Notes: generated by a model from the letters alone, not told the origin. Counted from the stretch's first letter, positions 29,122-38,734 are shown. The stretch is 64,000 bases of DNA from Streptomyces sp. H39-S7 (GCF_027158205.1 NZ_JAPVLU010000025.1:1-64000), one strand, 5' to 3'. A program made the numbers and translations.

Positions 29122-30027
29122 TCAGCGCGCGTACGTGTCCTGGCGGAGCACCCGGCCCGGCTCGGTGGTGCAGGCGGCGTCCACGACATACAGGTCGACG
29201 TGCGCCGGATCACCGGCGCGGGGAAGGACCACCAAGTACGCGTCGGTGCCCTCGTAGGCTTCGTGCGCGGAGGCGAGCGGCTGCTCGGAGCGGTGGACGG
29301 CGTTCCGCACACACGGCGGCAGCGGGACGGAGTGGGTGCGCAGCGGCATGAGGGCGGGGGTGTCGGAGCCGAGCGCCGGGGACTGCGGCTGGGCGCCCGA
29401 GGCGGTGAGGGGTGTCCCCAGGAGTTCCCGGACACGCGTCTGCAGGTCGCCGGCGGCCGCGGTGTCCCTCTTCGCCTCGGCCGAGTCTCCCGGCTGCTGT
29501 GCGGCGCCCTGGGTGGCCGTGCTCTTCTGGGCGGCGGCGTCGTGCTGGGTCGAGCTCGTGTCGAGGGAGTGCAGCAGGATGCCGCCGAAGCCGAGGACCG
29601 CGACCGTGGAGGCCGTGACGACCAGTGTCCTGGTCCAGCGGCGGCGGGCGTGGCCGCGGCCGGGTCCTGTCGGGGCCGGAGCGTGGCCGCTGGGGCGATC
29701 AGCGGTGGGAGGCTGAGTTTCCCGGGCCGCCGACGCGCCGGATGTTCCACGTGGAACATCGGCGGGCGCCGTCGAGTCGAGCAGCGCTTCGGCGGCGAGT
29801 GCGGCATCGATGCGGCCGGCGATGTCCGCGGGCATGCGCGGAGGGCCGGGAAGCGTCCCCAGCAGGTTGCGGATCTCGTCCAGCGACGTGCGCACGTCGG
29901 CGCAGAGCTCGCAGCTGTCGAGATGGCCGCGTACGTCCGCGGAGCGGCCTGGTGGAAGGAGGCCTTCGGCCAGGTCCGAGATCTCTGAGACCTCGGGGTG
30001 TGCGTCCATCCCCGTCGTCGAAGTCAC
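29122..30027 (-). CDS. Zinc-finger anti-sigma factor, partner of SigM
   Basis: This 301-residue membrane protein has the ZAS-type motif H35xxxC39xxC42 in its N-terminal domain, a linker rich in Ala, Pro and Thr, one membrane helix at about residues 133-154, and an extracytoplasmic domain of about 145 residues. The N-terminal domain would hold SigM inactive until an envelope or redox signal arrives. GTG 30027 overlaps the sigM stop, so the pair is made in equal amounts. A parS site (29744-29757) is in frame inside the gene and encodes VPRGT in the linker, apparently tolerated because the linker is variable. Confidence 0.87.
   Translation of the reverse strand: MTSTTGMDAHPEVSEISDLAEGLLPPGRSADVRGHLDSCELCADVRTSLDEIRNLLGTLPGPPRMPADIAGRIDAALAAEALLDSTAPADVPRGTSGASAARETQPPTADRPSGHAPAPTGPGRGHARRRWTRTLVVTASTVAVLGFGGILLHSLDTSSTQHDAAAQKSTATQGAAQQPGDSAEAKRDTAAAGDLQTRVRELLGTPLTASGAQPQSPALGSDTPALMPLRTHSVPLPPCVRNAVHRSEQPLASAHEAYEGTDAYLVVLPRAGDPAHVDLYVVDAACTTEPGRVLRQDTYAR
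29744..29757. other. parS: parS site inside the anti-sigma gene
   Basis: GTTCCACGTGGAAC, flanked by GAT and ATC to give a 20-bp palindrome (29741-29760). Confidence 0.88.
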
Positions 30028-30701
30028 TGGTGGCCACCTCCGCCCTTTTCCGTTGCCGTCTCTGGGACGGATGTCCCCTCCGTCCGGTTCCTTCCCCGGC
30101 TGGGGTCCGCGTTACTCCCCTGGTCGGCGCGCAGATGAGTGAGGAGTGGGAGGAGCCGTGCACGGCCGCGAGCGCATCTGCTCTTGACGGTGCCGGTCGG
30201 CACATCGAGTACGGCGGCGGCTTCGGCGACCGGGTAGCCCTGCATGTCCACCAGGACAAGGGCGGCGCGCTGCTCCGGAGGCAGAGTGGCCAGTGCCGTG
30301 ACCAGTTCGCGGTGGAGTTCGCCGCGCTCAGCGGGGGCGGCGGCGGACTCGTGCGGTTCGAGGAGCGTCTCGAAGCGGTCCTCGTCGACGACGGGGGAGG
30401 TACGGCGGGAAGCGGTCTTGCGCGCCCGGTCGAGGCACGCGTTCACGGTGATCCGGTGCAGCCAGGTCGTGACTGCGGACTGGCCCCGGAAGGTGTGGGC
30501 GGCACGGAAGGCGGACACCAGAGCGTCCTGGACGGCGTCGGCGGCTTCCTCGCGGTCCCCCAGGGTGCGCAGAGCGACCGCCCACAGGCGGTCGCGGTGG
30601 CGGCGGACGATCTCCCCGAAAGCGTCGGGGTCTCCCGCGACGTGCCGGGCGAGGAGCTCGGCGTCGCCCGCCTCCTCCCCCGGCCTGCTGCCTTCGTCCA
30701 C
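30024..30701 (-). CDS. sigM: ECF RNA polymerase sigma factor SigM
   Basis: This 225-residue ECF sigma factor has region 2 (about 15-85: DPDAFGEIVRRHRDRLWAVALRTLGDREEAADAVQDALVSAFR) and region 4 (about 130-185: LPPEQRAALVLVDMQGYPVAEAAAVLDVPTGTVKSRCARGRARL). The variable C-terminal 40 residues are disordered. Its position upstream of a zinc-finger anti-sigma gene and trxBA matches S. coelicolor sigM. The gene starts 21 bases after the pseudokinase gene's stop, so read-through from murJ is possible. Confidence 0.93.
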   Translation of the reverse strand: MDEGSRPGEEAGDAELLARHVAGDPDAFGEIVRRHRDRLWAVALRTLGDREEAADAVQDALVSAFRAAHTFRGQSAVTTWLHRITVNACLDRARKTASRRTSPVVDEDRFETLLEPHESAAAPAERGELHRELVTALATLPPEQRAALVLVDMQGYPVAEAAAVLDVPTGTVKSRCARGRARLLPLLTHLRADQGSNADPSRGRNRTEGTSVPETATEKGGGGHQ

Positions 30702-30722
30702 AAGCGCCTCCCCGTTCGCCGC

Positions 30723-32426
30723 TCAGCTGGTGCCGAGGACCTTTATCTCCTTGATGCCGCCACGGAAGCCGCCGCCCGACTCGGGCGGCAGGTCGGTGAT
30801 GTGGATCAGAACGTAGCGCGTCTCCACCGGTACGGGGACGGTCACCCGCACAGTGCTTCCCGCCTTGGACGCCGGGGAGATCCGTTGCGGGAAGGCCGAC
30901 AGGGCGGTGGGCTGGGAGGCGTCCGGTGCCGCGGCCAGCACCTCCACGGTCTGTCCTGGCGCCCACATCGTGACGTCGACGCCGGTGACCTTCCGACGGC
31001 TGCCCAGGTCGACGATGATGCCACTGCCCTGGATGCGGTTGGAGAGATTGCCGAAGTTCGACTGGCCCTTGTAGTTGCTGGTGATCCAGGCGGTGTCGGT
31101 CCTGCCGTCGATGGCGAGCGGGACCTTGTCGGGCCAGGTCGGCTTGTCCAGGGGCGAGAACTCACCGGCCGAGGAGATGGCCAGCGGCGTGCCGGGAGCG
31201 GTGCTGGTGGGATCCTGGCCCGCTCGCTGGGAGGTACCGGAGTCCTCCTTGCTCTGTGCCTCACGGCCCATGAGCGTCTCGGCGAGCTGCCAGCTGCCCA
31301 GACCGAGCGCGACGATCAGCAGCGCGGATACGGCCCACTTCAGTGCCTTGCCGGTGCGGCCGGGAAGGGCCGGCGGCGGAGCGGGAGGCGCGGGGGCCGG
31401 CCGGGGCGTGGCGGGCGCCTGGCGGTAGGGGCCCTGCTGGTACGTGGTGCGCTGGTACGGCGAGATGTCGGGCTCGGGGGGCCGGATCCGGGGGAGGCCG
31501 GCGACCGCTCGGGCCAGCTCCTCCGGAGTGGTGCAGGGGGTTTCCTCACGGGAGGCGGTGGCGCCCTCGTTGACGAGTGCGCGCATCGCGATCTCGGACA
31601 GCCCGCGGTGGACCCCGGCACGTACCTGGTCGGGCGCGACGAGCCCGACGTCCTTGGGGAGCCCGGTGAGGCCGTACACGTTCTCCTCGTACGGCCAGCG
31701 CCGGGTGAGCGAGGCGTACAGCAGCGCGCCGATCGCCTGGGTGTCCTCGCGCTGCGGTCGCTCGGACTTCAGGCCGCGCAGGGCGGCGGTGACGGCCAGT
31801 CCGCGGATGCGGTACTGCCCGGAGCCGGTGCGCAGTACGGAGCCGGGGCTGAGCCGCAGGTGAGCCAGCCCCTCGCGGTGAGCGGCAGCCATGGCCTGGG
31901 AGACCTGGCTGACCATCTGGTAGGCGTCGTGGGGCTCCAGCGGTCCGGCGGTCAGGCTGTCGCTGAGCGCGGTCGCGTCGGGGAGCCATTCGTGGATGAC
32001 ATAGACGAGTTCGTTCTCCTCGACCGCGTCGAGGACCTGGACGAACCGGGGATCGCCCAGGAGAGCGGCCGAGCGGGCGGCGGCGAGCACCTGGCGTGCT
32101 CTGGGGTGGTCGGCGGGCAGGAGGTGGATGCCGACGGCACGCCGCAGCTTCTCGTCGACCGCCCTCCAGCTGCTGAAGCCGTCGAGACGGGTGACGCACT
32201 CCTCCAACTGGTAGCGGCGGGCGAGCGTGTGTCCGCTGTGGAGTTCCGGCGGCTCGCTCTTGCCCTGGTGCTCTTCCGCTGCCTCGTCCTGTGGTTCGTC
32301 CCGCGCGTCCTGGGGGTTGTCCTGATCCGTTGTCTCGTCGGGTGTGGCCCCGTCCTGCTGGACGGCGGGCGGCGGTTCGCCGCCCTCGTTGGCCACTCCG
32401 ACGGCAGCCGTACTCCGATCCGCCAC
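30723..32426 (-). CDS. Membrane pseudokinase with discoidin-like extracellular domain
   Basis: This 567-residue protein has an N-terminal disordered stretch (about 1-60), a kinase-like fold (about 65-320), Pro-rich linker, one membrane helix (about 368-388) and an extracellular C-terminal domain resembling F5/8C discoidin (IDGRTDTAWITSNYKG, GIIVDLGSRRKVTGVDV). The kinase core has lost catalytic residues: the beta3 lysine position reads VGIHLLP, the HRD loop reads HLRLSPGSV and no DFG is seen. In mycobacteria a similar pseudokinase is fused to MurJ; here it is a separate gene 124 bases after murJ. GTG 32426 is chosen because GGAGG and AGGA precede it; the frame is open to 32507. Confidence 0.85.
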   Translation of the reverse strand: MADRSTAAVGVANEGGEPPPAVQQDGATPDETTDQDNPQDARDEPQDEAAEEHQGKSEPPELHSGHTLARRYQLEECVTRLDGFSSWRAVDEKLRRAVGIHLLPADHPRARQVLAAARSAALLGDPRFVQVLDAVEENELVYVIHEWLPDATALSDSLTAGPLEPHDAYQMVSQVSQAMAAAHREGLAHLRLSPGSVLRTGSGQYRIRGLAVTAALRGLKSERPQREDTQAIGALLYASLTRRWPYEENVYGLTGLPKDVGLVAPDQVRAGVHRGLSEIAMRALVNEGATASREETPCTTPEELARAVAGLPRIRPPEPDISPYQRTTYQQGPYRQAPATPRPAPAPPAPPPALPGRTGKALKWAVSALLIVALGLGSWQLAETLMGREAQSKEDSGTSQRAGQDPTSTAPGTPLAISSAGEFSPLDKPTWPDKVPLAIDGRTDTAWITSNYKGQSNFGNLSNRIQGSGIIVDLGSRRKVTGVDVTMWAPGQTVEVLAAAPDASQPTALSAFPQRISPASKAGSTVRVTVPVPVETRYVLIHITDLPPESGGGFRGGIKEIKVLGTS

Positions 32427-32550
32427 CGTCGTTCCTGCCTCCCCATCCGTTGCGCGATACCTCTGCAGAGCCAAGGCCAATTGTGCCCACAGTCCAGCTC
32501 TATGCACGACACACGGCGGGAGCCGAAGGTTGCCCGCCGCGTTCTTTCGA

Positions 32551-34656
32551 TCAGCGGCCGAGTCTGCCGCGCACCATTCCGACCATCGCGGTCATTTCCT
32601 CGATCCTCATGCGCTTGGCGGCGATGTAGAAGACGCCGATCAGCAGCGCGCCGCCGATGACCAGGGAGACCAGCGAGCCGGACGCCCCGCTGCCCAGGGT
32701 CCGGGTGATGCCGTAGACGGCGACTCCGGCGGCCAGGGCGGCCGGGACGCAGGCGCCGGTGAGGCGCGCGTACGTCCGGGTGATGCGCTTGCCGTCGAGA
32801 TCGCCGCCGAGCCGGGTGCGCAGCCGCCTGACGGCGACTCCTACGCCGACCGCGTAGGCCAGTCCGTACGAGAACGCCATACCGACGACGGCCCAGCGGG
32901 AGGGAAGCACGACGAAGCAGACCGCGGACGCGGCGGCGTTGACCGCGGCGACGATCACCGTGTTGTAGAAGGGGGTGCGCGTGTCCTCGAAGGCGTAGAA
33001 GCCACGCAGCACGACGTACTGGACCGAGAACGGGATCAGTCCGATCCCGAACGCCATCAGGATGAATCCGATGTTGCGCGCCGAGTCCGTTCCGGTGCCG
33101 GCGTACAGCAGGCTGCACATCGGGACGCCGAGGGCGAGGAAGGCGAACGCGGCCGGGACGATGGCCACGGCCGACGTGCGCAGCCCGTAGGAGATGTCGT
33201 CGCGGACCGCGGGTGCGTCCCCGTCGTGGGCGGCGCGGGAGATCCGGGGCAGCACGGCGGCCATGACGGAGACCGTGATGATCGCCTGCGGCATCTGCCA
33301 GATCAGCAGCGCGTTGTTGTACGCGGTGATGCCGGTGCCCTGGAAGCCGAGCTTGTCGGCCTCGGAGCCGGCCCAGGTGGCGAGCTGGGTGACGACGATG
33401 AGACCGGCCTGGTTGGCGAGGACGAAGAAGAACGTCCACTTGGCCAGCTTCGCGGCGTGGCCGAGTCCGTGGCCGCGCCAGTCGAAGCGCAGCCGGAACT
33501 TGAAGCCCGCCTCGCGCAGGTAGGGCAGCATCGCGATGGACTGCACGGCCAGGCCGAGCAGGGTGCCGATGCCGAGCAGCTGGATGCCCTCGGGGGAGAT
33601 CGTGGTGGCGTCCATGTTGGTGGTGCCGTAGGAGCCGTAGACCCAGATGAACATGCCGAAGGTGAAGATGACGACGATGTTGTTGAGGACCGGGGTCCAC
33701 ATCATCGCGCCGAACTTGCCGCGGGCGTTGAGGATCTGGCCCATCACGACGTGCACGCCCATGAAGAAGATCGTGGGCAGGCAGTAGCGGGCGAAGGTCA
33801 CCGCGACGTCGAAGGTGGCCGGGTTGTCCGCGATCTTCGTGGACATCATGCGGACCAGCAGCGGGGCCGCGATCACGGTGAGCGCGACGATGCCGCCGAG
33901 GATGACCATGACGAGGGTCAGCAGCCGGTTCGCGAAGGCCGTCCCGCCGTCCTCGTCGTCCTTCATCGCGCGGACGAGCAGGGGGACGAAGACGGAGTTG
34001 AGGCCGCCGCCGACGGTGAGGATGTAGATCATCGTGGGCAGCACCATCGCCACCGCGTAGGAGTCGCCGAGGGTGGCGACACCGATCGCCGCGGCGATCA
34101 CCAGGGTGCGGACGAAGCCGGTCAGGCGGGACACCAGCGTGCCGGCCGCCATCAGCGCGCTGGACTTCAGGATGCTGCTGCCACGGCCGCCGGAGCGGGG
34201 CGCGGGCACCGGAGCCCCCTGCTGCTCCGGCGCGGGCGCGACGGGCGGCCCGGCGGGCGCGAGGGGCTCCGCGGCCGGCTGCTGGTCCCGGTACAGGTGC
34301 GCGAACGCGTCGTACGGGGGCGGTTCCTCGGCCGCATGGGTCACCAGGTCGTCCACCCCGACGTACTGCGTGGTGGCGTCGTCGCCGTACGGCATCTGGT
34401 ACTGCTGCTGCGGGGGCCACTGCTGCCCGTAGGGCGGGGGCTGCGGCGGAGGATGCGCGGCGCGGTCGTAGAGGGCCTCGTCCACGGGGTCCTGCGCGGT
34501 CGGATCCTGCTGCTGGTACGGATCGTAGGCGTAGGTGTTCTGCAGATAGGGATCCGGCGGGACCTGGTGGTGGCCAGGGGGTGGCGGCGGTACCTGTGCG
34601 CGCGGATCTCCGGCCGGAGTCTCCCGGTCGCGGTCACCGTCGTACGGCGCGTTCAT
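32551..34656 (-). CDS. murJ: Lipid II flippase MurJ (MviN)
   Basis: This 701-residue protein moves lipid-linked peptidoglycan precursors across the membrane. The first 160 residues are a cytoplasmic, Pro/Gln/Tyr-rich extension (PPPGHHQVPPDPYLQ and similar), followed by about 14 membrane helices beginning SSALMAAGTLVSRLTGFVRT, the MurJ signature. GLRGFYAFEDTRTPFYNT-like residues (VLRGFYAFEDTRTPFYN) are also typical. No kinase domain is fused. ATG 34656 follows AAGGTGG. It lies 43 bases downstream of the DUF6049 gene, probably in the same operon. Confidence 0.95.
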   Translation of the reverse strand: MNAPYDGDRDRETPAGDPRAQVPPPPPGHHQVPPDPYLQNTYAYDPYQQQDPTAQDPVDEALYDRAAHPPPQPPPYGQQWPPQQQYQMPYGDDATTQYVGVDDLVTHAAEEPPPYDAFAHLYRDQQPAAEPLAPAGPPVAPAPEQQGAPVPAPRSGGRGSSILKSSALMAAGTLVSRLTGFVRTLVIAAAIGVATLGDSYAVAMVLPTMIYILTVGGGLNSVFVPLLVRAMKDDEDGGTAFANRLLTLVMVILGGIVALTVIAAPLLVRMMSTKIADNPATFDVAVTFARYCLPTIFFMGVHVVMGQILNARGKFGAMMWTPVLNNIVVIFTFGMFIWVYGSYGTTNMDATTISPEGIQLLGIGTLLGLAVQSIAMLPYLREAGFKFRLRFDWRGHGLGHAAKLAKWTFFFVLANQAGLIVVTQLATWAGSEADKLGFQGTGITAYNNALLIWQMPQAIITVSVMAAVLPRISRAAHDGDAPAVRDDISYGLRTSAVAIVPAAFAFLALGVPMCSLLYAGTGTDSARNIGFILMAFGIGLIPFSVQYVVLRGFYAFEDTRTPFYNTVIVAAVNAAASAVCFVVLPSRWAVVGMAFSYGLAYAVGVGVAVRRLRTRLGGDLDGKRITRTYARLTGACVPAALAAGVAVYGITRTLGSGASGSLVSLVIGGALLIGVFYIAAKRMRIEEMTAMVGMVRGRLGR

Positions 34657-34699
34657 CTGCCCCACCTTATTGATTGTCCGCTGTCGGGACCCGGCCTGG

Positions 34700-37096
34700 C
34701 TATCGGTCCACCTTCTCACTCGGCGGGGACGGCTCCGTGCTTTCGGGTGCGGTGTCCGGGGCCGGGTCACCCGGCTGCCCGGCTTCGGCCCCGTGCGCAC
34801 CGCCGCCCTCTTCCGCGCCGTCCGCGCCACCCTCACCGTTCGCGCCATCGGGGGCGTCGTCGCCGTCACCGGCGGCGTCGGGGCCGTCGTCCCCGCCGTC
34901 TCCGTCGGCATCGTCGTCGGCTCCGGCGGCCGCTTTGCGCTTGCGCTGGTTGTACATCTTCACGCCGGCCAGGGCGAGGAGCAGCAGGCCGCCGGCGATC
35001 ACCAGCATCACGGTGTCGGTGATCGAGGTGACCTTGACGTTGAAGGACATCGGATCGCCGTACTTGACGCCGTCCGGGGTGTAGAGCTGGGCGGTCACCT
35101 GGGCCAGGCCGTTCGCACCGGCCTTGGTGGGGAACTTCAGCGAGCGGGTGTGGCCGCCCTCGACGGTGACCGGCTGGGGGTCGCCGACGTCCAGTCGGAT
35201 CTGTGCGCTGGAGGTGAGCCGCAGTTCCAGGCCGGTGACGGCCTGCCCGAGTTCGTTCTTCACGGTGACCGGGATCGTGGCACTGCGCCCGGACAGGGTC
35301 AGATTGGTCTTGTCCAGGATGTGCACCGCGCCCATGAGGTCGGTGAGATAGGAACCGATCGAGTCACGGAACAGCAAGGCGCCGCCGGGATCGCCGCGCC
35401 AGGCGTTGGACATCGAGCGCAGGACCGCGGCGGTGAAGGGGACGGTGACCCGGTCCTTGCGGCTGAGGATCACCGTGAACCCGTTGAGCTGGCCCTGCGT
35501 CCGCTGGATGTCCTGGAACGCGCTGGTGTTGATCTCCTGCTTGCGCAGGTAGTCGGGGTAGGCCGATGTCCCCGGCACCTTCTGGTTGGCGAGCGGGTCG
35601 GCGGTGGCCCTGGTTGCCGCGTCGAAGCTGATCGTCTGCGCCCAGGGGCTGTGGCCGACCGCGGTGATGCCCCGGGCCATCTCCTGGGCCTGGGACGCGG
35701 TGGGCATGCGCTGGGGGGCGACGACGATGCTGCGCTGCTTGGTCGGCGCCTGCATGGTGATCATCAGGGTCTGGGAGAGGAACTCCTGGACGGCGAGGGC
35801 GGACGCCGAGGCGCCCGTCATGTCGCCCTGGAACGCCTTGGAGAGGACGGCGTCGCTGACTACCGCCGTGGTGCCGCCGCTGATCGGCCGGGCGGACGTC
35901 GGGGTGTAGTCGAGCGAGCCGGTCTCGCCGAAGCTGTCGCTGCGCGCGATGACCTTGTCGGCGCCGCCGGCGGTGGCGACGTCCACGATCGACGGATCGA
36001 CGGCGCCGTCGGCCGGCCAGGCCACATTGGCGATCGGATCGAGACCGAGGATCGTGTCGACGGTCCTGACACCCAGATCGGTGGCCGTCTTGAGGTGGCC
36101 GAGGGTCGCGGGGACGTCCTTGCCGTGATGGGCGATCGAGGCGATGTCGGTGTCGCCGAAAGGCAGTGCGACCACCTCATGGCCCGCGGTCGCGGACTTC
36201 AGGTCGTTGAGCCACTGCTTGGCGTTCTCGGTGCCCGTGCCGGGCGTCGTGTGCGCGATGTCACCGTTCGGACCCAGCACCCGGTAGCTACGGGTCATGA
36301 AGTCGACGGTGGCGAGCAGGTCGGGATCGACGACCCAGGTGATGGGGAGGGTCTTGCCCAGCTCCACGAGCTCCTGCAGCCGGCCGCCGGGGGCGAGATC
36401 CGCCGCGAGGTCGTCGTCGAGGAAGATCGGGCTCTGCTGGTCGTCGGTGTCGCTGCGCACGGCCAGGTGCGGCCGGTCGGTCAGCGGCCACAGGAAGGTG
36501 AACTGCGTCGGCTTGGCCTCGGCCTTCGCGTACCAGGGGAGGAACGTCCGCTGGATCCCCAGGATGTGGTTGTACGCCTCCTCGGGGGTCTGGCCGTTGA
36601 GGGTGACCCCCAGCTGGTAGACGCCGTCAGCACCCAGCTCCAGGGCGCTCACGGGCACCTTCAGGGAGAAGGGGCTGCTCGTGCCGGACGGGATGTCCGC
36701 CAGTTTGGCCGTGTGCTCGGTGATCAGGCTGCCGTCGTCACCGGTGGACCCGGTGCGGGCGGCAGCGGAGCTGATCGCACTGCGGCTCGTCAGCGGGCTG
36801 CTGGAAGAGAGCCGCAGTCCGGCCTCGGCATGGGTGATCGTGCCCCGGCCGGTGTTCGTGACGGTGCCCTCTACGGTGATCGTGCCGTCCTTGGCCGGAG
36901 TGAGGGGGTCCAGGGACTCCACGGAGACCTGGGCGGTCCGTGATCCGGTACCGGGCGCCGCGGCACTGGCGGCGGGTGCGGTGTGCACCTGCAGCAGGCC
37001 CGCGAAGAGGGACGCCCCGGCGATCAGCGCGGCCGCGCGGCGTAGCCGCCGCGGACGAGCCGTGGGTGTACCGGATGACTGTGCCGCCTCGCCCAC
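34700..37096 (-). CDS. DUF6049 secreted membrane-anchored protein
   Basis: This 798-residue protein has a signal peptide (basic RRLRR, then ALIAGASLFAGLLQVHTAPAASA, cleavage near residue 40), a long extracytoplasmic region of mixed Ig-like and alpha-beta character, a C-terminal membrane helix (about 690-712: VMLVIAGGLLLLALAGVKMY) and a highly acidic Asp/Gly/Glu-rich cytoplasmic tail. This is the actinobacterial family encoded next to murJ. Function is unknown; co-location with murJ suggests cell wall assembly. GTG 37096 is chosen because it puts the signal peptide near the start; the frame stays open to 37258. Confidence 0.85.
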   Translation of the reverse strand: MGEAAQSSGTPTARPRRLRRAAALIAGASLFAGLLQVHTAPAASAAAPGTGSRTAQVSVESLDPLTPAKDGTITVEGTVTNTGRGTITHAEAGLRLSSSSPLTSRSAISSAAARTGSTGDDGSLITEHTAKLADIPSGTSSPFSLKVPVSALELGADGVYQLGVTLNGQTPEEAYNHILGIQRTFLPWYAKAEAKPTQFTFLWPLTDRPHLAVRSDTDDQQSPIFLDDDLAADLAPGGRLQELVELGKTLPITWVVDPDLLATVDFMTRSYRVLGPNGDIAHTTPGTGTENAKQWLNDLKSATAGHEVVALPFGDTDIASIAHHGKDVPATLGHLKTATDLGVRTVDTILGLDPIANVAWPADGAVDPSIVDVATAGGADKVIARSDSFGETGSLDYTPTSARPISGGTTAVVSDAVLSKAFQGDMTGASASALAVQEFLSQTLMITMQAPTKQRSIVVAPQRMPTASQAQEMARGITAVGHSPWAQTISFDAATRATADPLANQKVPGTSAYPDYLRKQEINTSAFQDIQRTQGQLNGFTVILSRKDRVTVPFTAAVLRSMSNAWRGDPGGALLFRDSIGSYLTDLMGAVHILDKTNLTLSGRSATIPVTVKNELGQAVTGLELRLTSSAQIRLDVGDPQPVTVEGGHTRSLKFPTKAGANGLAQVTAQLYTPDGVKYGDPMSFNVKVTSITDTVMLVIAGGLLLLALAGVKMYNQRKRKAAAGADDDADGDGGDDGPDAAGDGDDAPDGANGEGGADGAEEGGGAHGAEAGQPGDPAPDTAPESTEPSPPSEKVDR

Positions 37097-37241
37097 TCGT
37101 TTGCCCGTCCTGTCGTCAATCGGATGTGCGTCCTGGCATGTTAACGATCGAGCGAGAGGCAAAGTGCTGCGGACTGCTCCATGCGGCGCTGCGGCATAAC
37201 GAGGAGGCCGGGAGGCCCGCGGCCACGTACCCTTTTGCGTT

Positions 37242-38657
37242 GTGCCGAATGCCAACAATGACCCCCAGACCCAGCAGGCCCCTCACACGGTCGCGCCGGT
37301 CGCCGAAGACCTCGGCCGGCGCTTCCAGGAAGCCGGCTTCAAGCTCGCCCTCGTCGGCGGCTCGGTGCGTGACACCCTGCTCGGCAGGCTCGGCAACGAC
37401 CTGGACTTCACGACCGACGCCCGCCCGGAACAGGTGCTGAAGATCATTCGCCCCTGGGCGGAGGCGGTGTGGGAGGTCGGTATCGCCTTCGGCACCGTCG
37501 GGTGCAGGAAGGACGGCTTCCAGGTCGAAGTCACCACCTACCGGTCGGAGGCCTACGACCGGACCTCCCGCAAGCCCGAGGTCTCCTACGGCGACACCAT
37601 CGAGGAGGATCTGGTCCGCCGGGACTTCACGGTCAACGCGATGGCTGTCGCGCTGCCTGGAAGCGTCTTCGTCGACCCGTACGGCGGCCTGGACGACCTG
37701 GCCGCACGGCTGCTGCGCACTCCCGGCACACCGGAGGACTCCTTCTCCGACGACCCGCTGCGGATGATGCGCGCGGCGCGTTTCGCGGCGCAGCTCGACT
37801 TCGAGGTCGCTCCCGAGGTCGTCGCCGCCATGACGGCGATGGCGGACCGTATCGAGATCGTCTCGGCGGAGCGGGTCCGGGACGAGCTGAACAAGCTCAT
37901 CCTCTCGGACAACCCGCGCAAGGGCCTGCGGCTGCTGGTCGACACCGGGCTCGCCGAGCGCGTGCTGCCGGAGCTCTCGGCGCTGCGCCTGGAGCGCGAT
38001 GAGCACCACCGGCACAAGGACGTCTACGAGCACTCGCTGACCGTCCTGGAGCAGGCCATCGACCTGGAGCAGGACGGTCCCGACCTGGTCCTGCGGCTGG
38101 CCGCGCTGCTGCACGACATCGGCAAGCCGCGGACCCGGCGCTTCGAGTCGGACGGCCGGGTCTCCTTCCACCACCACGAGGTGGTGGGCGCGAAGATGAC
38201 CAAGGCCAGGATGGCCAAGCTCAAGTACCCCAACGACATGATCAAGGACGTCTCGCGCCTCGTCGAGCTGCACCTGCGGTTCCACGGGTACGGCACCGGT
38301 GAGTGGACGGACTCCGCCGTCCGGCGCTACGTACGGGACGCGGGCCCGCTGCTGGACCGGCTGCACAAGCTCACCCGGTCCGACTGCACGACGCGGAACA
38401 AGCGCAAGGCTGCGGCGCTCTCCCGTACGTACGACGGGCTGGAGGAGCGAATCGGAGAGCTCCAGGAACGGGAGGAGCTCGATTCGATCCGCCCGGACCT
38501 CGACGGCAACCAGATCATGCAGATCCTGGATGTCCGCCCCGGCCCGGTGATCGGCAAGGCTTACCAGTTCCTGCTGGAGCTGCGGCTGGAGAACGGCCCG
38601 ATGTCCGAGGAGGACGCGACCGCCGCTCTGAAGGCGTGGTGGGCGGCACAGGGCTGA
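37242..38657 (+). CDS. CCA tRNA nucleotidyltransferase with HD domain
   Basis: This 471-residue class II nucleotidyltransferase adds or repairs the CCA end of tRNAs. The polymerase head shows LVGGSVRDTLLGRLGNDLDFTTDA (GGSVRD and the DLD metal site), then RRDFTVNAMA and DPLRMMRAARFAA, the nucleotide-template region. A C-terminal HD phosphohydrolase domain follows (HHRHKDVYEHSLTV ... LLHDIGKPRT). The S. coelicolor orthologue was once considered a poly(A) polymerase; the sequence supports CCA addition. GTG 37242 is the likely start. It is divergent from the DUF6049 gene. Confidence 0.93.
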   Translation: MPNANNDPQTQQAPHTVAPVAEDLGRRFQEAGFKLALVGGSVRDTLLGRLGNDLDFTTDARPEQVLKIIRPWAEAVWEVGIAFGTVGCRKDGFQVEVTTYRSEAYDRTSRKPEVSYGDTIEEDLVRRDFTVNAMAVALPGSVFVDPYGGLDDLAARLLRTPGTPEDSFSDDPLRMMRAARFAAQLDFEVAPEVVAAMTAMADRIEIVSAERVRDELNKLILSDNPRKGLRLLVDTGLAERVLPELSALRLERDEHHRHKDVYEHSLTVLEQAIDLEQDGPDLVLRLAALLHDIGKPRTRRFESDGRVSFHHHEVVGAKMTKARMAKLKYPNDMIKDVSRLVELHLRFHGYGTGEWTDSAVRRYVRDAGPLLDRLHKLTRSDCTTRNKRKAAALSRTYDGLEERIGELQEREELDSIRPDLDGNQIMQILDVRPGPVIGKAYQFLLELRLENGPMSEEDATAALKAWWAAQG

Positions 38658-38675
38658 CCGTGCGGTAGCCGCGAT

Positions 38676-38689
38676 GTTCCACGTGGAAC
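38676..38689. other. parS: parS site, convergent intergenic pair (1)
   Basis: GTTCCACGTGGAAC at the centre of a 24-bp perfect palindrome (38671-38694), 18 bases after the CCA-enzyme stop. Confidence 0.9.
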
Positions 38690-38720
38690 ATCGCGGTGCC
38701 GAAACGACACCAGGGGCGAT

Positions 38721-38734
38721 GTTCCACGTGGAAC
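38721..38734. other. parS: parS site in a 36-bp palindrome, pair (2)
   Basis: GTTCCACGTGGAAC at the centre of a perfect 36-bp palindrome (38710-38745), 45 bases from the preceding parS. In RNA the palindrome would fold as a terminator-like hairpin between the convergent genes. Confidence 0.92.

Noticed and set aside
29625-32660. A 1,011-codon plus-strand open frame
   Set aside because: Antisense to the anti-sigma, sigM and pseudokinase genes; low-complexity translation without motifs.
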